The notes beneath the pieces were generated by a model. The model was not told the DNA's origin. It did not search any database and worked only from the letters and a program-made list of their open reading frames with translations. Both the position numbers and the translations under genes were made by a program. A stretch of DNA of 14,211 bases from Pseudomonadota bacterium (GTDB taxonomy: Bacteria; Pseudomonadota; Gammaproteobacteria; Pseudomonadales; Pseudohongiellaceae): the NCBI GenBank assembly GCA_022563075.1, contig JADFOC010000015.1, positions 1 through 14,211 on the forward strand, in the 5' to 3' direction. How positions within the stretch are numbered: position 1 is the first letter of the stretch; every line of letters starts with the position of its first letter. Of this stretch, positions 1-7,980 are shown one piece after another.

Positions 1-275
1 CGTACCGGTAGCCGTAATCAGTGGTATCCACTTCCAGAGAAGGCGCTCCTCCGATCACGAAATTGGTGTTCTCGCCGATGCCTGCCCGGCCGGTATTAGC
101 GCTGATGGTCCGGTGCAGTATTGGCGCGTGGGCGGTGTCGACACCTCCCTCCAGTCCTTGTAGCCAATTGCACTCCTGCCGGTTTTTCGACACGTGCCGG
201 TGGGTAGCCTGGACTTGGGTCCACTCGAAATTGGGCGGCGGCGGCATCCGGCCCTCGGGTCCCAGATAAGCCACC
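1..275 (-). CDS. Rieske-type ring-hydroxylating oxygenase alpha subunit, fragment without its N-terminus (catalytic domain start)
   Basis: This frame runs on the minus strand and leaves the window at position 1, so the 3' part is missing. It encodes roughly 90 residues with the look of the catalytic domain of phthalate-dioxygenase-like Rieske oxygenases: an AYLGP segment, a proline-rich PPPPNFEW segment, then ECNWLQGLEGGVDTAH and APILHR. The D-x2-H-x4-H pattern (codons at 137-139, 128-130 and 113-115) matches the mononuclear Fe(II) site of this family, where O2 is activated to oxidise an aromatic or similar substrate. The N-terminal Rieske [2Fe-2S] domain (CxH...CxxH) should lie upstream but is absent. 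The frame meets a TAG at 308-310 and has no convincing start or ribosome binding site. Base composition changes from GC-rich here to AT-rich near position 280. It is therefore a truncated gene or a foreign piece joined to the gyrA flank. The family assignment is fairly sure; the substrate cannot be told. Confidence 0.8.
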
Positions 276-380
276 TTAATGGAATTATTCAACAACTTAT
301 GCCTTGTCTAGTCATCAGGAATGATAATGATCAAAGTTTGAAATACAAGCTTGGCGCCAGGTGGGGATTTATCGATTCGG

Positions 381-2957
381 TTATTCTGAATCTTGTAATT
401 CGTTATCCGGTTCCGGGTCATCTTGCTCCTCCGGCTCATCTACCTGCACCAGGCCAACCAGTTTTTCCCCTGGCTTGAGGCGAATTAAACGGACTCCCTG
501 CGTATTTCTTCCCTGCACCGAAACCTCTGCGACACGGGTTCGAACCAGCGTGCCCTTATCGGAAATCAACATGATTTCATCACTCTCAACCACCTGTACC
601 GCACCCACGATAGCGCCATTGCGCTCACTGGCCTGAATGCCAATGACCCCCTGGCCACCGCGGCCATATATCGGAAAATCTGACGTGTTGGTGCGCTTCC
701 CATAGCCATTTTCGCTGACTGTAAGAATCTGTTTGTCGGCATCAGGAATGATCAGAGCAATCATGTTGAAGCCTTTTCCTAATCGCATGCCTCTGACACC
801 ACGTGCCGTGCGACCCATCATTCTGACATCGGTTTCTCTGAAGCGTATGGTTTTACCACTGCTGCTAATCAGCATGACGTCTTTGGACCCATCGGTTACC
901 GCCGTTCCTACCAGTTCATCACCTTCATCTAACTCGATGGCTCGCAGTCCGACACTGCGTTGTCTGGCAAAATTAGTAAGAGCGGTCTTCTTGACTGTAC
1001 CATTCGCCGTTGCCATGAAAACAAAATGATCGTCGGTATATTCGGTAATGGGTAGCATACTGGTAATGCGTTCGCCTTCGTCAAGTGGCAGAATATTTAT
1101 AATTGGTTTTCCTCTCGATATGCGACTGGCCACCGGAATTAAGAAGACCTTCAGCCAATACACCTTTCCTCTACTGCTAAAACAAAGCAGGGTATCGTGT
1201 GTATTGGCGATGAGTAAATGCTCTACAAAATCTTCGTCCTTTACCGAAGCCGCCGCCTTGCCCATGCCTCCCCTTCGTTGCGCGGTGTAATCGGCAACCG
1301 GTTGGGTCTTGGCATAACCCGTCTTGGATATTGTTACCACCCTGTCTTCTTCGGTGATCAAATCCTCCATCGTCAAATCTAGCTGCGAACTGACTATTTC
1401 GGTGCGACGCTCGTCACCGTATTCTTTTTCTATTTGTTCAAGTTCCCCGCGAACTACGGCCAGTAAGCGTGGTTGGTTTTCGAGTATATCGAGATAGTCC
1501 GCAATATGGGTCAACAGCTCCTTATAATCATTGATCAGTTTCTCATGCTCCAAGCCGGTCAAGCGATGTAATCTCAATTCCAGAATGGCCTGAGCCTGGG
1601 CCGGAGATAAGAAATACTCCTTGTCCTTTAACCCATATTGAGGTTCGAGATCATCGGGTCGGCTAGCGTCGGCTCCGACTGCACCCAACATCTCCATGAC
1701 ACTGTCTGAATTCCAGGATGCTGCCAGAAGCTTCTCTTTGGCTTCAATCGACGAGGGCGAACTCTTGATCAACTCAATAACAGCGTCGATATTAGCCAGA
1801 GCAATGGCTAATCCTTCCAGGATGTGGCCTTTCTCTCGAGCCTTGCGCAGTAGATAGCTGGTTCTGCGGGATACAACTTCGCGTCGATGGCGAATGAACG
1901 CAGCCAATATCTCTTTTAAATTTAGAACCCGCGGTTGGCCATCGACCAGAGCCACCATATTGATTCCGAATACTGATTGCATCTGGGTTTGCGCAAAGAG
2001 ATTATTCAGGACCACGTCGCCCATCTCACCCTTACGCAGTTCGATCACTATGCGCAATCCATCTTTATCAGATTCGTCCCGAAGCTCGGAGATACCTTCT
2101 ATCTTTTTCTCTTTAACCAGTTCGGCGATGCGCTCGATGAGCCTGGACTTGTTAAGTTGATACGGAATTTCACTCACTATAATGCTTTGTTTGCCTGATT
2201 TGTCGCTGTCGACCACTTCGGCCCTGGCACGAACATAAATTCGGCCACGACCAGTGCGATATGCTTGCACAATTCCTGCTCTGCCATTGATGATGCCTGC
2301 AGTAGGAAAATCCGGGCCTTGAATATGCTCCATCAGACCATCGATATCGATATCAGGATTATCCAGTAACGCTAATGCGCCGGCGATAACTTCACTTAAA
2401 TTGTGAGGCGGGATGTTGGTGGCCATACCCACGGCGATGCCGGACGAGCCATTAACTAATAGAGTAGGTACCTGGGTGGGAAAGACATCAGGGATATCTT
2501 CGGTACCATCATAGTTGGGCGAAAAATCTACTGTCTCTTTTTCCAAATCGGCGATCAGCTCGTGCGCGATCTTGGACATGCGGATTTCCGTATAGCGCAT
2601 AGCCGCCGCCGCATCTCCATCGATAGAACCAAAATTGCCTTGACCATCCACTAACGGATAGCGCAGTGAAAAGTTCTGCGCCATCCGCACGATGGTGTCA
2701 TAAACGGCCGTGTCTCCGTGCGGGTGATATTTACCGATCACATCCCCAACTACACGTGCAGATTTCTTGTACGGCTTATTGTAATCGTTCGACAATACCT
2801 TCATGGCGAACAGTACTCGCCGATGTACCGGTTTTAATCCATCTCTTACATCTGGCAAGGCCCGTCCTACAATGACACTCATTGCATAGGCGAGATAAGA
2901 TTCACGCATTTCACTTTCTAATGAGACAGGTAAAACCTGCTTAGCAAACTCGGTCAT
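381..2957 (-). CDS. gyrA: DNA gyrase subunit A
   Basis: The 858-residue product is close to the usual length (E. coli about 875) and appears intact. As a GyrA2GyrB2 tetramer, gyrase introduces negative supercoils into DNA using ATP. The breakage-reunion domain covers about residues 10-525, with catalytic Tyr122 in the segment [11 protein letters not shown]. The quinolone-determining region reads [10 protein letters not shown] with Thr83 and Asp87, which is a normal susceptible-type combination. The C-terminal DNA-wrapping domain (about 535-835) starts with the GyrA box at 560-566, here QRRGGMG, where Met565 replaces the usual basic residue. An acidic tail (about 838-858) ends the protein. The ATG at 2957 aligns with other GyrA N-termini ([14 protein letters not shown]); an AGGA lies 12 bases upstream, rather far for a strong ribosome binding site. 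Downstream, serC, often the next gene in gammaproteobacteria, is not present; about 100 AT-rich bases without a clear terminator lead into the Rieske fragment. Confidence 0.99.
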   Translation of the reverse strand: MTEFAKQVLPVSLESEMRESYLAYAMSVIVGRALPDVRDGLKPVHRRVLFAMKVLSNDYNKPYKKSARVVGDVIGKYHPHGDTAVYDTIVRMAQNFSLRYPLVDGQGNFGSIDGDAAAAMRYTEIRMSKIAHELIADLEKETVDFSPNYDGTEDIPDVFPTQVPTLLVNGSSGIAVGMATNIPPHNLSEVIAGALALLDNPDIDIDGLMEHIQGPDFPTAGIINGRAGIVQAYRTGRGRIYVRARAEVVDSDKSGKQSIIVSEIPYQLNKSRLIERIAELVKEKKIEGISELRDESDKDGLRIVIELRKGEMGDVVLNNLFAQTQMQSVFGINMVALVDGQPRVLNLKEILAAFIRHRREVVSRRTSYLLRKAREKGHILEGLAIALANIDAVIELIKSSPSSIEAKEKLLAASWNSDSVMEMLGAVGADASRPDDLEPQYGLKDKEYFLSPAQAQAILELRLHRLTGLEHEKLINDYKELLTHIADYLDILENQPRLLAVVRGELEQIEKEYGDERRTEIVSSQLDLTMEDLITEEDRVVTISKTGYAKTQPVADYTAQRRGGMGKAAASVKDEDFVEHLLIANTHDTLLCFSSRGKVYWLKVFLIPVASRISRGKPIINILPLDEGERITSMLPITEYTDDHFVFMATANGTVKKTALTNFARQRSVGLRAIELDEGDELVGTAVTDGSKDVMLISSSGKTIRFRETDVRMMGRTARGVRGMRLGKGFNMIALIIPDADKQILTVSENGYGKRTNTSDFPIYGRGGQGVIGIQASERNGAIVGAVQVVESDEIMLISDKGTLVRTRVAEVSVQGRNTQGVRLIRLKPGEKLVGLVQVDEPEEQDDPEPDNELQDSE

Positions 2958-3107
2958 AGGCTAACTTATTCCTAGCGGATTGGGAGTAGTTGATAGAACT
3001 CGCAGGCAGTATTCTGCAGTGGGTTATCAAGCAAAGTTTGCTCTTTTCTTGATCATGGTAACGGCCGATTTGGCGCTTTTTTTATGCTTCATCTGGATCC
3101 ATAAATT

Positions 3108-3205
3108 AAGAGGAATTCACCCCTGACGAATCGGTGAAATTGTAGCACGAAAAGACCGCTCAAAGACACTCCAAAAGACTTTTTTAAGCGTAAGAATTCC
3201 CTCTT
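3108..3205. repeat. imperfect inverted repeat around the gyrA promoter
   Basis: AAGAGGAATTC (3108-3118) is matched by GAATTCCCTCTT (3194-3205), which reads AAGAGGGAATTC on the other strand. The arms pair over 11 bases with one bulged base and are separated by 75 bases that include the candidate gyrA -10. It could be a paired operator or a chance match. The loop is too long for a typical terminator hairpin. Confidence 0.35.
3139..3144 (-). promoter_or_regulatory. possible -10 element of the gyrA promoter
   Basis: Read on the minus strand, this is TACAAT in the context GTGCTACAATTTC, about 180 bases before the gyrA start. No good -35 box lies 16-18 bases upstream; the nearest candidate, TTGAGC, has only a 13-base spacer. 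gyrA promoters often have poor spacing because they respond to DNA relaxation, but that is family knowledge and is not shown here. Weak call. Confidence 0.3.
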
Positions 3206-3269
3206 TTTCAATAATTTCCATCAACTTAGCCGCCTCGGGTAAAGGGGCGCTATTTTAGTGGTTTAAGGG

Positions 3270-3275
3270 TATAAT
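3270..3275 (+). promoter_or_regulatory. -10 element of the mtaD-ubiG-mupP-yciK operon promoter
   Basis: This is a perfect TATAAT in the context AAGGGTATAATCGCGTG, 44 bases before the TTG start of mtaD, which would leave a short leader. The -35 position holds no recognisable TTGACA, so the promoter may need an activator or rely on the -10 alone. Confidence 0.5.
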
Positions 3276-3319
3276 CGCGTGCCAAAATTCGCTACTGGAT
3301 AGTTTACTGGGACGCCAAA

Positions 3320-4654
3320 TTGAACACCGAAAATCCAATCGAAGCCGATAGTTTGATTCATGCAAAATGGGTGATACCGGTGCGGCCGGAAGGGGTGGTT
3401 CTGCCAGACCATGCTATAGCGATTCGAGGCAAGAAAATAGTTGCAATCCTGCGCAGCGATGATGCAAAAAAAACAATTTCAGCGCGCCAATCTTATGAAT
3501 TACCTGAGCATGTGTTAATTCCGGGACTGATTAATGCGCACGGCCATGCACCGATGTCGCTACTAAGAGGAACTGCCGACGAGTTACCATTAAAACAATG
3601 GCTCGAAGATCGCATCTGGCCATTGGAAGAAAAATTCATCAATGAGCAATTCGTGCGTCAAGGTGCGACTCTCGCCATAGCCGAGATGATAACTGGTGGC
3701 ACCACCTGTTTCGCTGATATGTACTTTTACCCCGACGAAGTAGCGAAGGCAGCACTCGATGCAAATATTCGTGTCCAACTCGCGAGTCCAGTATTGGATT
3801 TCCCGACGGTGTGGGCTCAAGATGCCGACGAATACATACTCAAAGCCACCCAATTGCATGATGATTATCGTAACAGTGAATTAATACACACCGCATTCGG
3901 GCCCCATGCCCCCTATACAGTATCCGATATTCCATTGCAGAAATTATCGATCTTGGCAGAAGAGTTGGATATTCCGATTCATATACACGTGCACGAAACC
4001 GTTCAGGAAATAGAAGAAGCAATCAATACAGATGGCCGGCGACCATTACAGCGACTTGCAGACCTTGGTTTAATTAGTCCGCACCTGGTCTGCGTGCATG
4101 CCACCCAGTTAACGGATAGCGAAATCGATTTACTTGCCGAAAACGGTGCCAGTGTCATCCACTGCCCGGAATCAAATTTGAAATTGGCGAGTGGTTTTTG
4201 TGGCGTGGCACAGTTACTCGCGAAGCGGGTAAATGTGGCACTTGGAACCGATGGTTGTGCCAGCAATAACGACCTCAACATGTTCTCAGAAATGCGCACC
4301 GCCGCCCTGCTCGCCAAAGCGATAGCGAATGATGCTCGCGCGCTACCGGCAAAACAGGCTTTAGAAATGGCAACCATTAACGGCGCGAGAGCACTCGGCA
4401 TGGAAAAGGAGATTGGATCTCTGGAGCTTGGCAAATACGCTGACATCACGGCGGTGAATCTGGACAGTTTAAATTCCATGCCCGTCTACGACCCGCTTTC
4501 GCACCTGGTCTATACCGCTCAGGCGTCTCAGGTTTCACATGTTTGGTGTGCTGGAAAATTGCTGCTTAAGCAGGGTGAGCTGCAGACCCTGGAGCGTGCG
4601 TCAATCAAGGCATCGGCCCAGCATTGGCAACAACAAATCGCGGGTGCGTACTAG
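3320..4654 (+). CDS. mtaD: 5-methylthioadenosine/S-adenosylhomocysteine deaminase (amidohydrolase, MtaD family)
   Basis: This 444-residue cytosolic amidohydrolase is expected to deaminate 5'-methylthioadenosine and/or S-adenosylhomocysteine to the inosine forms. The metal-dependent TIM-barrel signature is complete: HGH at residues 74-76 in PGLINAHGHAPM, the HIHVHETVQE strand (ligand His223, catalytic Glu226), His260 in CVHATQL, His281 in VIHCPESNLKLASG, and metal ligand Asp311 in LGTDGCASNNDLNM. The N-terminal small beta domain (about 10-68) and its C-terminal completion (about 380-435) are both present. The start is TTG: the frame upstream reaches a stop at 3272-3274 with no ATG or GTG, and the first downstream Met (residue 79) is inside the metal site. 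The gene leads an operon and is followed after 3 bases by ubiG, a SAM-dependent methyltransferase whose by-product this enzyme could clear. Related TrzA/SsnA-type deaminases act on other substrates, so specificity is inferred from similarity and context. Confidence 0.9.
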   Translation: MNTENPIEADSLIHAKWVIPVRPEGVVLPDHAIAIRGKKIVAILRSDDAKKTISARQSYELPEHVLIPGLINAHGHAPMSLLRGTADELPLKQWLEDRIWPLEEKFINEQFVRQGATLAIAEMITGGTTCFADMYFYPDEVAKAALDANIRVQLASPVLDFPTVWAQDADEYILKATQLHDDYRNSELIHTAFGPHAPYTVSDIPLQKLSILAEELDIPIHIHVHETVQEIEEAINTDGRRPLQRLADLGLISPHLVCVHATQLTDSEIDLLAENGASVIHCPESNLKLASGFCGVAQLLAKRVNVALGTDGCASNNDLNMFSEMRTAALLAKAIANDARALPAKQALEMATINGARALGMEKEIGSLELGKYADITAVNLDSLNSMPVYDPLSHLVYTAQASQVSHVWCAGKLLLKQGELQTLERASIKASAQHWQQQIAGAY

Positions 4655-4657
4655 GCC

Positions 4658-5359
4658 ATGGATAACGTTGATGCAGCAGAAATCAGAAAGTTCGAAGCCC
4701 TGGCTTCTCGCTGGTGGGATCCCAACAGTGAATTCAAGTCATTGCATGATATCAATCCGCTGCGCATGAACTACATAAGCCAAAACATAAATCTCGCCGG
4801 CAAGACAGTGCTGGACATTGGCTGTGGCGGAGGCATTCTGGCTGAAGCCATGGCGCATCACGGTGCCAAGGTTACGGCCATCGACCTGGCCGAAGCATCC
4901 CTGTCGGTGGCGAGATTACACCAACTGGAGAGCAAACTCGATATTGAATATCAAAAAAACTCTGCGGAAAACTTGGCGGCAAGCACGCCGCAAAGCTTCG
5001 ACATAGTGACCTGCCTGGAAATGCTGGAGCATGTGCCAGCACCCGCCTCGGTAATTCAAGCCTGCTATGATTTGTTAAAGCCGGCTGGAATCGCTTTTTT
5101 TTCCACCATCAATCGTAATCCCAAATCTTATCTGTTCGCAATTCTGGGTGCCGAATACATTCTCAATTTACTGCCGCGTGGTACCCATACATACGCAAAA
5201 TTCATAAAACCTTCTGAATTAGCCAACTGGTGTCGCCGCAGTGGACTACAGCTTACAGACCAAATCGGAATGGGCTATAACCCATTGACAAAGAAATATT
5301 TTCTACAGAAAAACATCGATGTGAACTACATTGCGTGTTACTGCAGGCCCGAGCAATAA
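4658..5359 (+). CDS. ubiG: ubiquinone biosynthesis O-methyltransferase UbiG
   Basis: This 233-residue class I SAM methyltransferase performs both O-methylation steps of ubiquinone biosynthesis (E. coli UbiG about 240 residues). Visible features are the family N-terminus (EIRKFEALASRWWDP, residues 8-22, and LHDINPLRMNYI), the SAM-binding glycine loop VLDIGCGGGI at 51-60, the acidic end of strand 2 in VTAIDLAE at 72-79, and the motif CLEMLEHVP near 118-126. The STINRNPKSYLFAILGAEY segment (about 148-166) and the C-terminal GMGYNPLTKKYFL are typical of UbiG and separate it from generic methyltransferases. The ATG lies 3 bases after the mtaD stop with only a weak AGG before it, so translation probably depends on coupling. 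The next gene begins 3 bases after its stop. A ubiquinone-using respiratory chain follows from its presence. Confidence 0.97.
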   Translation: MDNVDAAEIRKFEALASRWWDPNSEFKSLHDINPLRMNYISQNINLAGKTVLDIGCGGGILAEAMAHHGAKVTAIDLAEASLSVARLHQLESKLDIEYQKNSAENLAASTPQSFDIVTCLEMLEHVPAPASVIQACYDLLKPAGIAFFSTINRNPKSYLFAILGAEYILNLLPRGTHTYAKFIKPSELANWCRRSGLQLTDQIGMGYNPLTKKYFLQKNIDVNYIACYCRPEQ

Positions 5360-5362
5360 CAG

Positions 5363-6052
5363 ATGACTTCACCATTGGAGACCTCGATAGAGTGCGTGTT
5401 GTTCGATCTGGATGGCACCTTAATCGACACCGCACCCGATTTCATCAAGGTGGTAAACAGGCTGCTCGAAGAACACGGTAAGCCTTCCATACCCGCGCAT
5501 CTGATTCGTCAAACTGTTTCAGATGGGGCCCGTGCCTTGGTGAAACTCGCCTTTGCTATCGAAGAAGGCCACCGCGACTTTAGACCATTGAACCAACGCT
5601 TACTGGATCTATATTACCAGCAATTGCAGACGACCGAGGCCAGCCTATATCCCGGAATTGAGCAGCTACTCGAAAAACTAGAAGCGGCGGGCATCGCCTG
5701 GGGTATCGTAACCAACAAACCGGAACAATACTGCGTGTTGCTGCTGGAGAAATTGAATTTACTCGATCGTTGTAAAGCCCTGGTTTGCCCGGATCATGTG
5801 GCAGAACGAAAACCCAATCCGGAATCCATCTTACTCGCCTGTCAACAGCTTGGCTGCAGTACCGAACGTACCGTGTATATAGGTGATCATATTCGGGATA
5901 TACAGGCCGCCAAGAACGCAGATGTCATTGCGATAGCCGCTACCTATGGTTACCTCGCCGATGATACTAAAGTGGAAGAGTGGTATGCGGACTTCGTCTT
6001 GCAATCTTCCGAGCAAACCGAATCCCTGCTCAATATGCTGAAATTTGCCTGA
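5363..6052 (+). CDS. mupP: HAD-family phosphatase, MupP/Gph type (MurNAc-6-phosphate or phosphoglycolate phosphatase)
   Basis: This 229-residue HAD superfamily hydrolase has all four motifs: LFDLDGTLIDT (nucleophile Asp15, acid/base Asp17), Thr117 in GIVTNKP, Lys150 in AERKPNP, and the acidic pair in YIGDHIRDI (Asp175, Asp179). An alpha-helical cap, subclass I, lies between motifs I and II (about 27-95). Paralogues of this kind are usually named phosphoglycolate phosphatase. In Pseudomonas, however, the gene next to ubiG is MupP, which dephosphorylates N-acetylmuramic acid 6-phosphate in peptidoglycan recycling. I prefer MupP because of the gene order ubiG-mupP-yciK, but the sequence alone does not decide. 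The ATG is 3 bases after the ubiG stop, with a weak GAG upstream. Confidence 0.75.
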   Translation: MTSPLETSIECVLFDLDGTLIDTAPDFIKVVNRLLEEHGKPSIPAHLIRQTVSDGARALVKLAFAIEEGHRDFRPLNQRLLDLYYQQLQTTEASLYPGIEQLLEKLEAAGIAWGIVTNKPEQYCVLLLEKLNLLDRCKALVCPDHVAERKPNPESILLACQQLGCSTERTVYIGDHIRDIQAAKNADVIAIAATYGYLADDTKVEEWYADFVLQSSEQTESLLNMLKFA

Positions 6053-6056
6053 CATC

Positions 6057-6815
6057 ATGTTCGAGTACTCAGCCCCCCTGGATTTATTAACAGACAGAAC
6101 CATTCTGATCACCGGTGCAAGTGACGGTATCGGCAAAGTCTGTGCGAAAATATTTGCCGATCATGGCGCTAGCGTAATCTTGTTGGGCCGTACTCAGAGC
6201 AAATTAGAACAGGTTTACGACGAAATCGAAGCACAACACCCCGGCCGCGTTATCATTCACCCGCTTGATTTTAGCGTCGCCACTATGGAGGATTATCAGG
6301 TTCTGGCCAGTTCCCTGGATGAACAGTTTGACTGTCTCGATGGGCTGCTGCATAACGCCGCGTTGCTGGGCATCAGGAGCCCGATTGAGTTTTACCCAGA
6401 TCAACAATGGCGCGAACTCATGCAAGTGAATGTCAATGCGGCATTCTATCTCACCAAAGCGCTGCTGCCAGCATTGAGTCGATCAACCGATGCCAGGCTC
6501 ATCTTCACGTCGTCCAGTGTTGGCCGCGTCTCTCGCGCCTATTGGGGGGCGTATGCGGTGTCAAAGTTTGCCATCGAAGGCTTGATGCAAACCTTGGCGG
6601 ATGAATTGAGAAACACCACATCGATTCGGGTAAACAGCTTGAATCCAGGCGGCACGCGTACCAATATGCGACGCGATGCGTATCCCGCCGAAGATCCAGC
6701 CACACAGCCTACGGCAGCATCGCTGATGCCGGTTTATCTTTATTTGATGAGCCCGGATGCCCGATCCCTGCATGGTCAAGCGATAAACGTAAGGGACTTT
6801 AACCCTGGCAAGTAA
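6057..6815 (+). CDS. yciK: YciK-family short-chain dehydrogenase/reductase
   Basis: This 252-residue classical SDR has a Rossmann glycine motif TGASDGIG (19-26), the cofactor-specificity segment LLGR near 42-45, HNAALLG (99-105), and a catalytic serine in FTSSSVGR followed by YAVSK (Tyr166, Lys170). The Arg in LLGR suggests NADP(H), which is an inference. The sequence is close to E. coli YciK, including the N-terminal DLLTDRTILITGASDGIG and the ending region LNPGGTRTNMR; the substrate is unknown. I chose the ATG at 6057, which gives the YciK-like N-terminus MFEYSAPLDLL and a 4-base gap from the previous gene. A TTG at 6045 would add four residues and overlap mupP. It closes the four-gene operon; no terminator hairpin is visible after it. 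Confidence 0.93.
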   Translation: MFEYSAPLDLLTDRTILITGASDGIGKVCAKIFADHGASVILLGRTQSKLEQVYDEIEAQHPGRVIIHPLDFSVATMEDYQVLASSLDEQFDCLDGLLHNAALLGIRSPIEFYPDQQWRELMQVNVNAAFYLTKALLPALSRSTDARLIFTSSSVGRVSRAYWGAYAVSKFAIEGLMQTLADELRNTTSIRVNSLNPGGTRTNMRRDAYPAEDPATQPTAASLMPVYLYLMSPDARSLHGQAINVRDFNPGK

Positions 6816-7012
6816 TTGCCGCCTGGTCTTGGATATCAACAATACTTGCCGCCATCGGCCTTCCCAGCCCGCCTGGATATCCATTTAAACAGTTGAATCT
6901 AAGGGCCTTCAGCCAAATACACCGAGTTGGCATGCTCCTCGCTTAACCAGCTCTAGCTATTGATTTTAGCGTGCCCCTCTGGTGAGTAGCGCTCAGGAAT
7001 ATTCCAGTAGCC

Positions 7013-7017
7013 AGGAG
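7013..7017 (+). promoter_or_regulatory. strong ribosome binding site that fixes the start of the first GGDEF gene
   Basis: AGGAG lies 6 bases before the ATG at 7024. This strong, well-spaced site argues for that start over an in-frame GTG at 6982, which has no such site. Confidence 0.8.
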
Positions 7018-7023
7018 AATATA

Positions 7024-7938
7024 ATGGCCACACCGTTGACGAGTTCAAATACTATTGAGTTCAGTAGTGCAAAACGGGCCGCGCGTAATCGCGATGTCGA
7101 ATTCGAAGCAGATAAACACCAGCAGCTCAAATTCAAGCTGAGTTCCATCTTGCAAAGCAGCCTGGATCTGGAACAGGTATTGGGCATCTTTCACGCCGAA
7201 TTGCAAACCGTGATGGAACTCAGTGGACTCACCTATGTCAATGAGAGTCAGAAAATCAAACTCCACACTGGCAAGAAAGCTACGCATAGCTGTGGCTACA
7301 GATTGATTACACAATCGGATCATCTGGGTGAAATCAACTTCTACCGAGGCAAACGCTTTGCCGAATTCGACCTGGAATTGATAGAGGGCGTACTTAGCAC
7401 GTTGATCTGTCCATTGCGAAATACACTACAGTATCGAGAAGCTATTATCGCATCACTTACCGATCCTCTCACCGGCGCCGGCAATAGAATTGCATTAGAC
7501 AACACCCTGCGTCGTGAAATTGAATTGGCAAAACGTCACCAATCCCCCCTCTCACTCTTGTTAATCGACGTAGATGACTTCAAGCATGTTAATGATAGTC
7601 TGGGGCATCGCACAGGTGACCTGGTCCTGAAAGTAATAGTGGATGCACTGACCGATATAAATCGACAAACGGATTTAAGTTTCCGCTACGGAGGCGATGA
7701 ATTTGTTGTGTTACTCAATGAAACTAATTTACATGGGGCATTGGTTATTGCGCAGCGTATTCGGCAATCTATAGAGCAGAAAGAAATAGAAATTGCCGGA
7801 GAGCAGGTGCAGGTAACAGTGAGCATCGGTGCAACAACTCTTAAAAAATCAGATTCCAACGATACCATCTTCCAACGCGCCGACAAAGCCCTCTATCAGG
7901 CAAAAGACGCTGGCAAGAACCAGGTAGCAGGAATTTAA
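7024..7938 (+). CDS. diguanylate cyclase with N-terminal GAF-like domain
   Basis: This 304-residue protein should make the second messenger c-di-GMP from two GTP. An N-terminal GAF-like sensor domain (about 35-135) contains the motif HSCGYRL (88-94). The GGDEF domain (about 140-300) has DPLTGAGNR at 147-155, metal ligand Asp182 in IDVDDFKHVND, an intact GGDEF at 223-227, and the RxxD inhibitory site (Arg214-Asp217) five residues before it, so product inhibition is likely. No signal peptide or membrane segment is seen, so it is probably cytosolic. The preceding 208 bases hold no gene and no convincing -35/-10 pair. A paralogous gene follows after 42 bases. In Pseudomonas a GGDEF gene sits in the same neighbourhood (PA3177), a likely relative by context and domain type that I could not compare directly. 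Confidence 0.93.
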   Translation: MATPLTSSNTIEFSSAKRAARNRDVEFEADKHQQLKFKLSSILQSSLDLEQVLGIFHAELQTVMELSGLTYVNESQKIKLHTGKKATHSCGYRLITQSDHLGEINFYRGKRFAEFDLELIEGVLSTLICPLRNTLQYREAIIASLTDPLTGAGNRIALDNTLRREIELAKRHQSPLSLLLIDVDDFKHVNDSLGHRTGDLVLKVIVDALTDINRQTDLSFRYGGDEFVVLLNETNLHGALVIAQRIRQSIEQKEIEIAGEQVQVTVSIGATTLKKSDSNDTIFQRADKALYQAKDAGKNQVAGI

Positions 7939-7980
7939 TTCAATTTATCAACTGACACTTAAAAGCTTCTGAGAATTCCC

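Larger units (their letters stand above)
2958..3319. promoter_or_regulatory. divergent gyrA / mtaD intergenic regulatory region
   Basis: This 362-base spacer separates two divergently transcribed genes and must hold the promoters of both. I see no open frame of note and no RNA gene in it. It contains a clear TATAAT towards mtaD, a weaker TACAAT towards gyrA, a long imperfect inverted repeat (3108-3118 with 3194-3205), and in the gyrA leader a small dyad AGCAAA-G-TTTGCT near 3031-3043. The functional role is inferred from position only. Confidence 0.7.

Noticed and set aside
343..362. Terminator of gyrA at the TGGCGCCA palindrome
   Set aside because: The stem is only a short palindrome without loop or T-run.
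281..380. serC start downstream of gyrA
   Set aside because: I looked for the SerC N-terminus on the minus strand because of the usual gyrA-serC order; no frame with SerC features is present.
194..478. Plus-strand open frames at the left end (21-269, 194-478, 361-636)
   Set aside because: They run antisense to the Rieske fragment and the end of gyrA, which carry clear protein motifs; the plus-strand products are low in recognisable features.
2695..2720. Quinolone-resistance mutation in GyrA
   Set aside because: Residue 83 is Thr and 87 is Asp. Thr83 is wild type in Pseudomonas-like bacteria, so no resistance change is indicated.
4003..4479. 158-residue open frame antisense to mtaD
   Set aside because: It is a shadow of the strongly supported mtaD frame, has no ribosome binding site or recognisable domain, and is explained by codon bias on the other strand.
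6045..6056. TTG start of yciK overlapping mupP
   Set aside because: It adds four residues not matched in YciK; the ATG at 6057 gives the expected N-terminus.
6561..6884. Minus-strand open frames over yciK (6505-6705, 6561-6884)
   Set aside because: They are shadows of yciK; their products show no domain and have no ribosome binding site.
6982..7023. GTG start extending the first GGDEF protein by 14 residues
   Set aside because: The ATG at 7024 has a strong AGGAG at ideal distance, while the GTG has none.
6816..7023. Terminator or small RNA between yciK and the first GGDEF gene
   Set aside because: Two copies of GGATATC and some GC-rich stretches are present, but no stable stem with a T-run and no clear promoter.
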